Of a stretch of 64,000 nucleotides of DNA, positions 40,714 through 48,493 are shown in pieces (the stretch's first letter is position 1; each line of letters starts with the position of its first letter). Under the pieces are notes generated by a model, which worked only from the letters and a program-made list of their open reading frames with translations, did no database searches and was not told the DNA's origin. The DNA is taken from assembly GCF_020532645.1 (NCBI RefSeq), contig NZ_JAJAUZ010000028.1:1-64000 (forward strand). The letters are read 5' to 3'. The translations under genes and the position numbers were made by a program. Source of the stretch: Streptomyces bambusae. Its GTDB lineage: Bacteria; Actinomycetota; Actinomycetes; Streptomycetales; Streptomycetaceae.

Positions 40714-42168
40714 ATGTCCGCGTACCTGAATTCTGCTGGTTCTGCTGCTGTTTCCGGCGCTGGGGCCGGGGCTGCCTCTGCGTCTGCGTCTTCCTCTGCC
40801 CTTGCCTCTGCTGTGGGCGCCGGCGATGCCGACGCCGCCTGTCAGCCGCTGCCCGTGCTCGGGCGGGACGTGACCGTGCCGCTCGTGACCGGCGGGGAAG
40901 TCACGTACGCCGCGCTCGACTACGCCGCCAGCGCGCCCGCGCTCCAGCGGGTGTGGGACGACGTCGCCGCCTACGCGCCCTACTACGGCAGCGTCCACCG
41001 CGGCGCCGGGTACCTCTCGCAGCTGTCCACCGACCTGTTCGAGCAGAGCCGGGCCGCCGTCGCCGAATTCCTCGACTGCCGCGACGGCGACCAGGTCGTC
41101 TTCACCCGGTCCACCACCGACAGCCTCAACCTGCTCGCCCAGGCCCTGCCCGCCGGCTGCCAGGTGTTCGTCTTCGAGACCGAACACCACGCCTCGCTGC
41201 TGCCGTGGCGGGACGCGCACGTCACCTACCTCAACGCGCCCCGGACCCCCGCCCAGGCCGTCGCCACCCTGGAACGGGCCCTCGCCGACCGCGACCCGTA
41301 CGGTCCGGCACTCGTCTGCGTCACCGGCGCGTCCAACGTGACCGGCGAACTCTGGCCCGTAAGGGAACTCGCCGCCGCCGCCCACGCCCACGGCGCGCGG
41401 ATCGTCCTCGACGCGGCCCAGCTCGCACCCCACCATGCCGTCTCGATCGCCGACCTCGACGTCGACTGGGTCGCCTTCTCCGGACACAAGCTGTACGCGC
41501 CCTTCGGCTCCGGCGTCCTCGCCGGCCGTGCCGACTGGCTCCAGGAGGCCGAGCCGTACCTCGCCGGCGGCGGCGCGTCCCGGCAGGTCGCACGGCGGGA
41601 AGACGGCGGCGTGGACGTCGCCTGGCACACCACCGCCGCCCGCCACGAAGCCGGCTCGCCGAACGTCATCGGCGTCTACGCGATCGCCTCCGCCTGCCGC
41701 GCCCTCACCGAAGCCGGCTTCGACCGGCTGGTCGAACGCGAGCAGTCCCTCGTCCGGCGGGTACGGGAAGGCCTCGCGGCGGTGCCCGCGGTCAAGGTCC
41801 TGTCGCTGTTCGGCGACGACGCCCCGCGCGTCGGCGTCATCTCCTTCGTGGTCGAAGGCTGGAACAGCTCCCACTTCGCGGCCGCACTCTCCGCGGAATA
41901 CGGCATCGGCGTCCGCGACGGCCTGTTCTGCGCCCACCCGCTGGTACGGACGCTGCTGGGCAGCGAACCCCAGGAGGCGGGGGAGTGCGGGTCCCCCGAA
42001 GGCGGGCCGGGGGAACGGTCCCTGAACGCGATCCGCGTGAGCTTCGGCGCGGGAACCCCCGACGAGCACGTGGACCGGTTCGTGGGGGCGGTCCGGGAAC
42101 TCGTGGAGTGCGGGGCGCGGTGGCAGTACCGGACGGAGGGCGGCAGGTGCGTGGCGGTGGTGGGGTGA
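40714..42168 (+). CDS. Class V aminotransferase-fold PLP enzyme under SAM-IV riboswitch control
   Basis: A 484-residue cysteine-desulfurase-like enzyme. The first 45 residues are low-complexity Ala/Ser/Gly. The PLP domain follows: YGSVHRGAGYLSQLSTDLFE, VVFTRSTTDSLNLLA, FETEHHASLLPW, TGASNVTGELWP, IVLDAAQLAPH and the cofactor lysine in FSGHKLYAPFGSG. Near the C-terminus FCAHPLV carries a Cys that could be the nucleophile of a desulfurase. A selenocysteine-lyase or epimerase-like reaction is also possible. The upstream SAM-IV riboswitch points to sulfur amino acid metabolism. The ATG at 40714 follows GGGAG by 8 nt. Confidence 0.82.
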   Translation: MSAYLNSAGSAAVSGAGAGAASASASSSALASAVGAGDADAACQPLPVLGRDVTVPLVTGGEVTYAALDYAASAPALQRVWDDVAAYAPYYGSVHRGAGYLSQLSTDLFEQSRAAVAEFLDCRDGDQVVFTRSTTDSLNLLAQALPAGCQVFVFETEHHASLLPWRDAHVTYLNAPRTPAQAVATLERALADRDPYGPALVCVTGASNVTGELWPVRELAAAAHAHGARIVLDAAQLAPHHAVSIADLDVDWVAFSGHKLYAPFGSGVLAGRADWLQEAEPYLAGGGASRQVARREDGGVDVAWHTTAARHEAGSPNVIGVYAIASACRALTEAGFDRLVEREQSLVRRVREGLAAVPAVKVLSLFGDDAPRVGVISFVVEGWNSSHFAAALSAEYGIGVRDGLFCAHPLVRTLLGSEPQEAGECGSPEGGPGERSLNAIRVSFGAGTPDEHVDRFVGAVRELVECGARWQYRTEGGRCVAVVG

Positions 42169-42215
42169 GGGGGCGGTGGGCGGTGGGCGGTAGGTGGTAG
42201 CCGGTAGGCGTTGCT
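42169..42215. repeat. G-rich short tandem repeat
   Basis: Directly after the stop are repeated GGGCGGT units that decay into GGTAGGTGGTAGCCGGTAGGCG. The run has potential to form G-rich structure on the plus strand. Confidence 0.6.
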
Positions 42216-42407
42216 GGGCGGTGTCGTAGGCGGGTGTTGCCCTTGAGCGGGGTTTCCTTTCCCCCCTATCCCGATGCTGCGGGGCCGGATCTGCCCTCCA
42301 CCCCCGTGGTGGGGCGGGGTCTGGGGTCTGGGGTTTGCGGTGGCGGGGCCGGGCCGGGTTGTGGGGGCTCCGGGGGTTGCCCGCTGGTCTGATGGTGCGG
42401 TCGGCCC

Positions 42408-42486
42408 GGTGGCCGGCGTCAAGGGCGCTCCCTTCGGTCGCGTCGCTGCGCGATGGCCCTTCGGGCCACCCTTGACTCCGGCCACC
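42408..42486. repeat. 79-bp long-arm hairpin element
   Basis: GGTGGCCGGCGTCAAGGG (42408-42425) pairs with CCCTTGACTCCGGCCACC (42469-42486), 17 of 18 positions. Within the loop lies a second hairpin GGCCC-TTC-GGGCC. It resembles dispersed intergenic elements seen in Streptomyces genomes and may act as a terminator. Confidence 0.65.
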
Positions 42487-42832
42487 GTGCCGCCGGTGTC
42501 CAGACCTGCGAGCACCCCCCGGAGGGGGAGGAACGGGCAGGGGGACGGGTGCGGCCGTGGCGTGTCCGGTAGTCCTGCGGGGTGCGGGCTGAGCCCGCGC
42601 CTTCGATCGCTACGCAGTCACTTCCGTATGGCGGCCACCGGGCCGGCCAGGGGTTGGGCATAAGCCGCCCACGATCGCCACGTGCGCGCCCTCGCCCGGC
42701 GGCGCCCCCGTGACCTGCGGTTTTCCGCCGGGCAGATGCCCGCCGGGGGACGTGTGACGCTTGCCGTCAACAAAGTGCGCTGAGCGGGTCATCCGGCCCC
42801 GTCAAGGGCCCATCCCCTCCGGCGGGCGACGG

Positions 42833-43085
42833 CCGCCAACGAATCCCCAGCCCCCCACCAGTGGCCCGGCAACTGTGATGCCTTGCACGGGTGGTGCGGG
42901 TGGGAGACCAACCCGCGCGGAGCGCGGGGCACCCACCGGCGCGGGAGGCCGCCAACGAAAGCCCGGCCATTCACCAGCGGCTCCGCATCCGGATGCGCTC
43001 AGTGGGTGGTGCGGGTGGGAGAACATCCCCGCGCGGAGCGCGGGGCACCCCACCGGCGGGCAGCCGGACACGAAGGCCGAGCCCG
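42833..43085. repeat. Imperfect tandem repeat, about 116-bp period
   Basis: Two full units (from 42833 and 42949, both opening CCGCCAACGAA) and a partial third from about 43063. Each full unit contains GGGTGGTGCGGGTGGGAGA and the hairpin CCCGCGC-GGA-GCGCGGG followed by GCACCC. The units are most alike around the G-run and hairpin and diverge elsewhere. Confidence 0.75.
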
Positions 43086-43125
43086 GCACGGGCAGGGCCG
43101 GAGCCACGCAGGCCAGGTGCAACGG

Positions 43126-43407
43126 TTACGCGTCGAGCCCGATCGCGAAGGCCGCTTCCAGGTCGTGCTGGGAGTACGTGCGGAAGGCGACGTGCGTGTC
43201 GGTGGCCTCGACGCCGGGGATCTTGGAGATACGGCCGGGGATGATGTCGGCCAGGTCGTCGTGGCGGGCGACGCGGACCAGGGCGATCAGGTCGTAGGTG
43301 CCGGTCACGGAGTAGACCTCGCTGACGTTCTCCAGCGCGGCGATCGCCTCGGCGATCTCGGGGATCCGGTCCACGCTGGTCTTGATGAGGACGAGAGCGG
43401 TGATCAC
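43126..43407 (-). CDS. Stand-alone Lrp/AsnC ligand-binding (RAM) domain protein
   Basis: A 93-residue protein consisting only of the effector-binding half of Lrp/AsnC regulators: MITALVLIKTSVDRIPEIAEAI, VSEVYSVTGTYDLIALVRV and a C-terminal beta strand VAFRTYSQHDLEAAFAIGLDA in parts. There is no helix-turn-helix. Such proteins oligomerise and bind small amino acids but cannot bind DNA alone. The GTG start overlaps the stop of the upstream rhomboid gene (GTGA), so the two are coupled. Confidence 0.88.
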   Translation of the reverse strand: MITALVLIKTSVDRIPEIAEAIAALENVSEVYSVTGTYDLIALVRVARHDDLADIIPGRISKIPGVEATDTHVAFRTYSQHDLEAAFAIGLDA

Positions 43408-44183
43408 GGCGGGTTGTCTCCCTCGGTGGCCGGGGCTGGGCTGCTGCTCACTTTAGTCGTACGCCGGTAGCGGGCCCACGCGTAGGCGGAGCCCAGGGCG
43501 AAGCCCGCGACGTGGGCGAGGTAGGCGACGCCGGGGCCGCCGCCGGCGCGGTGGGCGGCCAGGCTCTGGATGGCGAACCAGAAGGCCAGGACGAGCCAGG
43601 CGGGGAAGCGCAGGGGGAGGAAGAGGAGGAAGGGGAAGAGGCTGGTCACGCGGGCCCGGGGGAAGAGGAGGAGGAAGGCGCCGAGGACGCCGGAGATCGC
43701 CCCGGAGGCGCCCACCAGGGTCTGGTCGGAGCTCGCGTTGGCGGCGGCGTACGCGGCGAGCGAGAGGTAGCCGCAGACCAGGTAGAAGGCCGTGAACTCG
43801 GCGCGGCCCATGCGTTCCTCCGTCATGACGCCGAAGACGTACAGGAAGAGCATGTTGCCGAGCAGGTGCAACCAGCTGCCGTGGATGAAGAGGGCCGTCA
43901 GGGGGGTGAGGGCGGTGCGGGCGGAGAAGGTGAAGAGTTCGTCGGGGACCACGCCCCAGCGGCGGAGGTAGTCGTTCTGCGCGGCGAGGAGCGCGTCGCC
44001 GGTGCCGTAGGCCGGGTTGAGGCCGGAGAGCGGGCTCAGGACGAAGATCAGGGAGCAGGCCGCGATCAGGGTGTGGGTGATGACCGGGCCCGCTCCCCAT
44101 TGCCTGACCCTGCCCGGTGCGATCATGCTCAGAGCATCGCGTACCGGGAGGAACGGGGCGGGTTGCCCCGCCGTGTCTCGCAT
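43404..44183 (-). CDS. Rhomboid-family intramembrane serine protease
   Basis: A 259-residue protein with six to seven helices and a complete rhomboid active site. It has HGSWLHLLGNMLFLYVFG (oxyanion Asn region), the nucleophile motif GASGAISGVLGAF, and the catalytic His in YLAHVAGFALG. The L1-loop-type pattern ERMGRAEF is also visible. The ATG at 44183 is listed, but an ATG at 44126 (MIAPGRVRQWG) begins just before the first helix and is a good alternative; neither has a clear ribosome site. It is followed by the coupled RAM-domain gene. The cleaved substrate is unknown. Confidence 0.9.
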   Translation of the reverse strand: MRDTAGQPAPFLPVRDALSMIAPGRVRQWGAGPVITHTLIAACSLIFVLSPLSGLNPAYGTGDALLAAQNDYLRRWGVVPDELFTFSARTALTPLTALFIHGSWLHLLGNMLFLYVFGVMTEERMGRAEFTAFYLVCGYLSLAAYAAANASSDQTLVGASGAISGVLGAFLLLFPRARVTSLFPFLLFLPLRFPAWLVLAFWFAIQSLAAHRAGGGPGVAYLAHVAGFALGSAYAWARYRRTTKVSSSPAPATEGDNPP

Positions 44184-44270
44184 GGAGGACGGGGGCCCGC
44201 GCCGGGACGCCGGGAGGCCGTAGGGTAACGAGCGGTACTCAGGCACCCACCCGAAGGAGACTGCGCCCAG

Positions 44271-44510
44271 ATGACGGTTCCTCTGCCGACCGAGACGACG
44301 CGCTGGCGCTGCACGCTGTGCGGCAACCTCACCCGGTTCGACGTCACCCGCTCGTCGAAGGTGGTCGAGTACGTCCACCTCGACCTTGCGGGAGAGCCCA
44401 AGGTCGAGGAGCGTGAGGTGGTGAGTGAGACCATCGAGTCGGTCCGCTGCCGCTGGTGCAACGCGGTGGACCAGATCGAGCTCGTGGACAGGCCGGGCAC
44501 GGACTCCTGA
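44271..44510 (+). CDS. Small zinc-ribbon protein
   Basis: A 79-residue protein with two Cys pairs, RCTLCGN near residue 14 and RCRWCNA near residue 61, which should bind one zinc ion. The segment between is acidic (EPKVEEREVVSETIES). GAAGGAG lies 11 nt before the ATG. It is divergent from the rhomboid gene and precedes the NYN-domain gene by 45 bp, so it is probably co-expressed with it. Function is unknown; nucleic-acid binding would fit the neighbour. Confidence 0.8.
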   Translation: MTVPLPTETTRWRCTLCGNLTRFDVTRSSKVVEYVHLDLAGEPKVEEREVVSETIESVRCRWCNAVDQIELVDRPGTDS

Positions 44511-44555
44511 GGGGGTCGGGTCCGGATCGTTTTCTGACGGTAGGGGTGACGGATT

Positions 44556-45899
44556 GTGGAGCCTGCAAGCGGCGCCGGCGACGCCGCCGAGGCGCTCGAC
44601 CGCCCGTTGCCCGAGGGCGTGCGGCGGCGGGTCGTCGGCTTCGTCTCCGATGCGTTCGGGGGGCTGACGCTCGCCGATCTGCCCGCGCAGCTGCGGCAGT
44701 ACGCCCGGTTCACCCCGACCCGGCGGGCGAAGTTCGCCGGCAACGCGATGGCCTCCGCGCTGGAGAGCGATCCGGTCTTCCGCGGCCGGATCGGCGAGAA
44801 GCTGAAGGAGGCCCAGCCCGAACTGGCGGGGGCGCTGGAGTCCGGCGTGCCGCCGGCCGCCGCGGACCCGCTCGACGTGGCGGCAGCCGCGTACGTGCTG
44901 CGCCCCCCGGGCTGGGTCAAGCTGGTCGCGGCCGCCGGTGAAGAGGTCGAACGGGCCGACGCCGAGCGGGCCGGCGAGGAGACCCAGCGGGAGCTGGAGC
45001 GGCTGCGCGCCGAGCTGGCCGGGCTGCGGGAGCAGCAGAAGACCGGCGGGGAGCAGCTGCGCCAGGAGCTGGACGCCGCCAAGAAGGAAGCCGAATCGCT
45101 TCAGCGGAAGCTGCGCAGCGCCCTCAACGACGTGAAGCGCGGTGAGGCGGCGCTGCGGAAGGCGACCGGCGAGATCGAGGCGGTGCGGGCGGAGGCGGCC
45201 GGGCAGGTCGCGGCTGCCGAGAGCGAGGCCCGGAGGCTGAAGTCCCGGCTGGGCGAGGCCGAGGCGGCGCTGGAGGCGAGCCGGCGGGCCACCCGGGAGG
45301 GCCGCAGTGTCGAGGACATGCGGGTGCGGCTGCTGCTGGACACCGTGCTGGAGTCGGCGCAGGGACTGCGGCGCGAACTGGCGCTGCCGCCGGTGTCGGT
45401 GCGGCCGGCGGAGACCGTGGACGCGGTGGAGCCGGGCCGGATGACGCCGAAGGACATCGCGGCGCGGGCGCTGTCGGAGACCGATCCGGCGCTCCTGGAC
45501 CAGCTGCTGGCGCTGCCGCAGGCGCACCTGGTCGTCGACGGCTACAACGTGACCAAGACCGGCTATCCGACGATGCCGCTGGAGAAGCAGCGGCTGCGGC
45601 TGCTGGGCGGGCTGTCGATGCTGGCCGCGCAGACCGGTGCCGAGATGACGTGCGTCTTCGACGGGGCGGAGCTGGCGGCGCCGGTGCTGCTCGCGCCGCC
45701 GCGCGGGGTGCGGGTGCTGTTCTCCAAGCCCGGTGTGACGGCGGACGAGTTGATCCGGCAGCTGGTGCGGGCCGAGCCGCCCGGCCGGCCGGTGGTCGTG
45801 GTGTCGACGGACCGCGAGGTGGCCGACGGGGTCGCCAAGTCCGGTGCCCGTCCGGTTGCTTCCGCGATGCTCCTCAAGCGGCTTTCGCGCATCTCGTAA
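44556..45899 (+). CDS. NYN-domain (YacP-like) putative RNA-binding nuclease
   Basis: A 447-residue protein. The N-terminal 130 residues are helical. Residues 140-255 form a long coiled coil (ELERLRAELAGLREQQ and following). The C-terminal 170 residues are a NYN/PIN-like nuclease domain: HLVVDGYNVTKTGYP (acidic DGYN motif), MTCVFDGAELAAP, RVLFSKPGVTADELI and VVVVSTDREVADGVAKSGA. YacP-type NYN proteins are thought to act on RNA. The GTG at 44556 is the first start before the conserved N-terminal region. It may pair with the zinc-ribbon protein just upstream. Confidence 0.88.
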   Translation: MEPASGAGDAAEALDRPLPEGVRRRVVGFVSDAFGGLTLADLPAQLRQYARFTPTRRAKFAGNAMASALESDPVFRGRIGEKLKEAQPELAGALESGVPPAAADPLDVAAAAYVLRPPGWVKLVAAAGEEVERADAERAGEETQRELERLRAELAGLREQQKTGGEQLRQELDAAKKEAESLQRKLRSALNDVKRGEAALRKATGEIEAVRAEAAGQVAAAESEARRLKSRLGEAEAALEASRRATREGRSVEDMRVRLLLDTVLESAQGLRRELALPPVSVRPAETVDAVEPGRMTPKDIAARALSETDPALLDQLLALPQAHLVVDGYNVTKTGYPTMPLEKQRLRLLGGLSMLAAQTGAEMTCVFDGAELAAPVLLAPPRGVRVLFSKPGVTADELIRQLVRAEPPGRPVVVVSTDREVADGVAKSGARPVASAMLLKRLSRIS

Positions 45900-46013
45900 C
45901 TCCTGGGCCTAATGCCCGATTTCGCGGAACGGACGGTCAAGTGGCCGCTACTGCGCGTGCGGACACGGTAAAGAACCTGGCTGTGCGGCGAGATTTTGCC
46001 CGGGAGGATTTGA

Positions 46014-46034
46014 AGTGATCACAACTTGGTCACT
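46014..46034. promoter_or_regulatory. Imperfect palindrome next to the first NlpC/P60 promoter
   Basis: AGTGATCA and TGGTCACT flank CAACT; arms match at 7 of 8 positions. The last base starts a TAGGGT box (46034-46039), so a bound protein would block the promoter. AT-rich for this genome. Confidence 0.5.
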
Positions 46035-46144
46035 AGGGTCTGGGCTCAAACCTTCGTGCGGTTGATCACCCATTCGGGGTGGCGGGCGGAGGTCCGCCGA
46101 GTCTGCGTTCGATCGGCGGCTCCAGGAAGAAGGAGATCGCCCCC

Positions 46145-47176
46145 GTGGCGTCCCACCGTCGACCCAAGCAGCCGACCCGCGCTCGTGTGACCGTGCTCAC
46201 CGCAACCGCCGCCGCGGCCGTCGCCCTCACCTCCCAGGGAGCCTCCGCCGCTCCGGCCAAGCCGGGCAAGGACGAGGTCAAGGCGAAGGTCGACGCCCTC
46301 TACGAGCAGGCCGAGCAGGCCACCGAGAAGTGGAACGGCGCCAAGGAGCAGCAGGCCAAGCTGGAGAAGCAGATCGGCCAGCTCCAGGACAAGGTCGCGC
46401 GCGGCCAGGGCGAGCTCAACGAGCTGCGCGCCACCCTCGGTTCGATGGCCAGCGCCCAGTACCGCTCCGGCGGCATGGACGGCTCGCTCCAGCTCTTCCT
46501 GTCGGCCGACCCGGACAGCTACCTCGAAAAGGCGTCCGTGCTCGACCAGTTGGGCTCGAAGCAGGCCGACGCGGTGGCGCAGATCCAGGCCAAGCAGCGC
46601 ACCCTCGCCCAGCAGCGCCAGGAGGCCGCGGGCAAGCTGAAGGACCTCGCGGAGACCCGCAAGGAGCTCGGCGAGAAGAAGAAGCAGGTCCAGGCGAAGC
46701 TCGGCGAGGCCCAGCGGCTCCTCAACACGCTGACCGCCGAGGAGAAGGCGAAGCTCAACGAGGAGGAGAACCGCGCCAGCCGCGCCGGCGGCGGCCAGCG
46801 TCCCGACCTCGGCAACGTGAAGCCCTCCGGCCGCGCCGGTGCCGCCCTCGCCGCCGCGCAGACCAAGGTCGGCTCCGCGTACATCTCCGGCCACGAAGGC
46901 CCCAACTCGTTCGACTGCTCGGGCCTCACGCAGTGGGCCTACCGCCAGGCGAACGTGAACATATCCCGCGTCACGTACACGCAGGCCAACGACGGCACCC
47001 GGATCAGCCGCAGTCAGCTCCAGCCCGGCGACCTGGTCTTCTTCTACAACGACCTGCACCACGTCGGCCTGTACGCGGGCAACAACATGACGCTCCACGC
47101 GTCGAACCCGCGCGGCGGCGTCAAGTACGAGTCGATGGACAACATGCCGTTCCAGTTCGGCGTCCGGATCGGCTGA
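46145..47176 (+). CDS. Secreted NlpC/P60 peptidoglycan endopeptidase
   Basis: A 343-residue secreted hydrolase. A Tat/Sec-like signal peptide (VASHRRPKQPTRARVTVLTA and hydrophobic run, cleaved near ASAAPA) is followed by a long coiled coil (residues 40-205). The NlpC/P60 domain has the catalytic Cys in SFDCSGLTQWAYRQ, His in LHHVGLYAG and a third polar His in TLHAS. It would cut peptide stems of peptidoglycan during growth. The GTG at 46145 follows AAGGAG. It has a close relative immediately downstream. The 5' leader from the TAGGGT box is about 100 nt; no riboswitch was recognised in it. Confidence 0.94.
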   Translation: MASHRRPKQPTRARVTVLTATAAAAVALTSQGASAAPAKPGKDEVKAKVDALYEQAEQATEKWNGAKEQQAKLEKQIGQLQDKVARGQGELNELRATLGSMASAQYRSGGMDGSLQLFLSADPDSYLEKASVLDQLGSKQADAVAQIQAKQRTLAQQRQEAAGKLKDLAETRKELGEKKKQVQAKLGEAQRLLNTLTAEEKAKLNEEENRASRAGGGQRPDLGNVKPSGRAGAALAAAQTKVGSAYISGHEGPNSFDCSGLTQWAYRQANVNISRVTYTQANDGTRISRSQLQPGDLVFFYNDLHHVGLYAGNNMTLHASNPRGGVKYESMDNMPFQFGVRIG

Positions 47177-47249
47177 CCTCCGGACTTCTCGGACGGGACG
47201 CGCCGACACCGCCCATCCGGGCGAATTGCGGCACGCTCCGCTGACCTCA

Positions 47250-47284
47250 CGCCCCGCCGGTGACCTGTGTTCTCCGGCGGGGCG
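47250..47284 (+). terminator. Terminator between the two NlpC/P60 genes
   Basis: CGCCCCGCCGG pairs perfectly with CCGGCGGGGCG around a 13-nt loop. Confidence 0.8.
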
Positions 47285-47418
47285 TCACTCTGCGTGCCTG
47301 CCGGGGTCTTTGGCGGCGGTGTGTCCGCGCGGCTACTGTCTGCCAGCGCGGAGCCCGGTCGCGGCCGTCCACGGGGGCGGACACGGGACCCGCACCGCGG
47401 AAGGGAGTGCGGCTTCCT

Positions 47419-48453
47419 GTGGCGTCCCATCGCCGGCCCGTGACCTCGGGCCCGGACCGGAGCACCACGCTCACGGTCCTCTCCGCCGCCGCGGCCACCG
47501 CCGCGGCCGCCCTCGCCGCAGCCCCCGCGAGCGCCGCCCCGGCCGACCCGGCGTCCGGTGCCCGGGCCCGGGTGGACCGCCTCTTCGAGGAGGCCGAGCA
47601 GGCCACCGAACGGTTCAACAAGGCCGGCGAGAAGGCCGCGAAGCTGCGCGGTGAGATCCGCGGGGTGCAGGAGAGCGTGGCCCGCGGCCAGGACCGCATC
47701 AACACCATGCGCGGGCTCCTCGGCACCTACGCCGGTGCCCAGTACCGCTCCGGCGGCGTCGACCCGGCCGTCGAGCTGATGCTCTCCGAGGACCCCGACG
47801 GCTACCTGGAGAAGGCCGCCGCCCTCGACCGGCTGGCCGGCCGCCAGGCCGGGCAGCTCGCCGAACTCCACGAGGCCCAGCGGAAACTGGCCCAGCAGCG
47901 CCGCGCGGCCTCCCACAAGCTCGCCGAACTCGACGCCCTGCGCGCCGACGTGGCCAGGCAGAAGCGCGCGGTCACCGCGAAGCTCGCCGCCGCCCGGCGC
48001 ATCCTCAACGCCATGCCCAGCGAGGAGCGGGCCGCCTTCGAGCGGGCCAACCGGTCCTCCGGCCGCGGCGTCGACCTGCCCGAACCCTCCGGCCTGGGCC
48101 CCGCGTCGGGCCGGGCGGCCGCCGCCGTCGCGGCGGCCCGCGCAGCCGTCGGCCGCCCCTACGTGTGGGGTGCCACCGGGCCGTCCGGCTTCGACTGCTC
48201 CGGGCTGATGGTCTGGTCGTACCGGCAGGCCGGGGTCTCGCTGCCGCGGACCTCGCAGGCCCAGCGGTTCGCCGGCCGGCACGTCCCGCTCTCCGAGGCC
48301 CGGCCCGGCGACCTCGTCACCTACCGCTCCGACGCCAGCCACGTCGGCATGTACGTCGGCAACGGCCAGGTCGTCCACGCCCCCTACCCGGGCGCCCCGG
48401 TGCGCTACGACCCGGTCGGGATGATGCCGGTCTCCGCGGTCACCAGGCCCTGA
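47419..48453 (+). CDS. Second secreted NlpC/P60 peptidoglycan endopeptidase
   Basis: A 344-residue paralogue of the preceding gene with the same order: VASHRRP start, signal peptide cleaved near ASAAPA, coiled coil, NlpC/P60 domain. The active site reads SGFDCSGLMVWSYRQAG, SHVGMYVGNGQ and VVHAPYPG. The coiled coil is more basic and the linker shorter. The matching N-termini and tandem position indicate a gene duplication. A terminator separates the two, so regulation probably differs; TACTGT near 47333 is a possible -10. The GTG follows AAGGGAG. Confidence 0.93.
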   Translation: MASHRRPVTSGPDRSTTLTVLSAAAATAAAALAAAPASAAPADPASGARARVDRLFEEAEQATERFNKAGEKAAKLRGEIRGVQESVARGQDRINTMRGLLGTYAGAQYRSGGVDPAVELMLSEDPDGYLEKAAALDRLAGRQAGQLAELHEAQRKLAQQRRAASHKLAELDALRADVARQKRAVTAKLAAARRILNAMPSEERAAFERANRSSGRGVDLPEPSGLGPASGRAAAAVAAARAAVGRPYVWGATGPSGFDCSGLMVWSYRQAGVSLPRTSQAQRFAGRHVPLSEARPGDLVTYRSDASHVGMYVGNGQVVHAPYPGAPVRYDPVGMMPVSAVTRP

Positions 48454-48480
48454 CCGGCCGGATCCCGCGGCCCCCGCACG

Positions 48481-48486
48481 TACGAT
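48481..48486 (+). promoter_or_regulatory. -10 element TACGAT for a leaderless transcript
   Basis: Ends 7 nt before the GTG at 48494. Confidence 0.5.
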
Positions 48487-48493
48487 CGGGCCC

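Larger units (their letters stand above)
42216..43125. other. Gene-free region with inverted and tandem repeats
   Basis: About 910 bp without a credible gene. Open frames here are short, Pro/Arg/Gly-rich and present in several frames at once. It holds the long hairpin at 42408-42486 and the tandem repeat at 42833-43085, each listed separately. The part between 42490 and 42830 shows nothing I can name apart from generic GC-rich sequence. Confidence 0.55.

Noticed and set aside
42767..43297. Several short open frames in both directions across the tandem repeat
   Set aside because: They restate the repeat in three frames, have no ribosome sites and are rich in Arg/Pro/Gly.
45941..46018. A 25-codon ORF (GTG start) ending RRDFAREDLK
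   Set aside because: No ribosome site and it ends inside the promoter palindrome of the next gene. Judged chance.
45900..46144. A ydaO-type c-di-AMP riboswitch upstream of the NlpC/P60 gene
   Set aside because: Expected in Streptomyces wall hydrolase genes, but I could not find its conserved core. Only a palindrome and a -10 box were seen.
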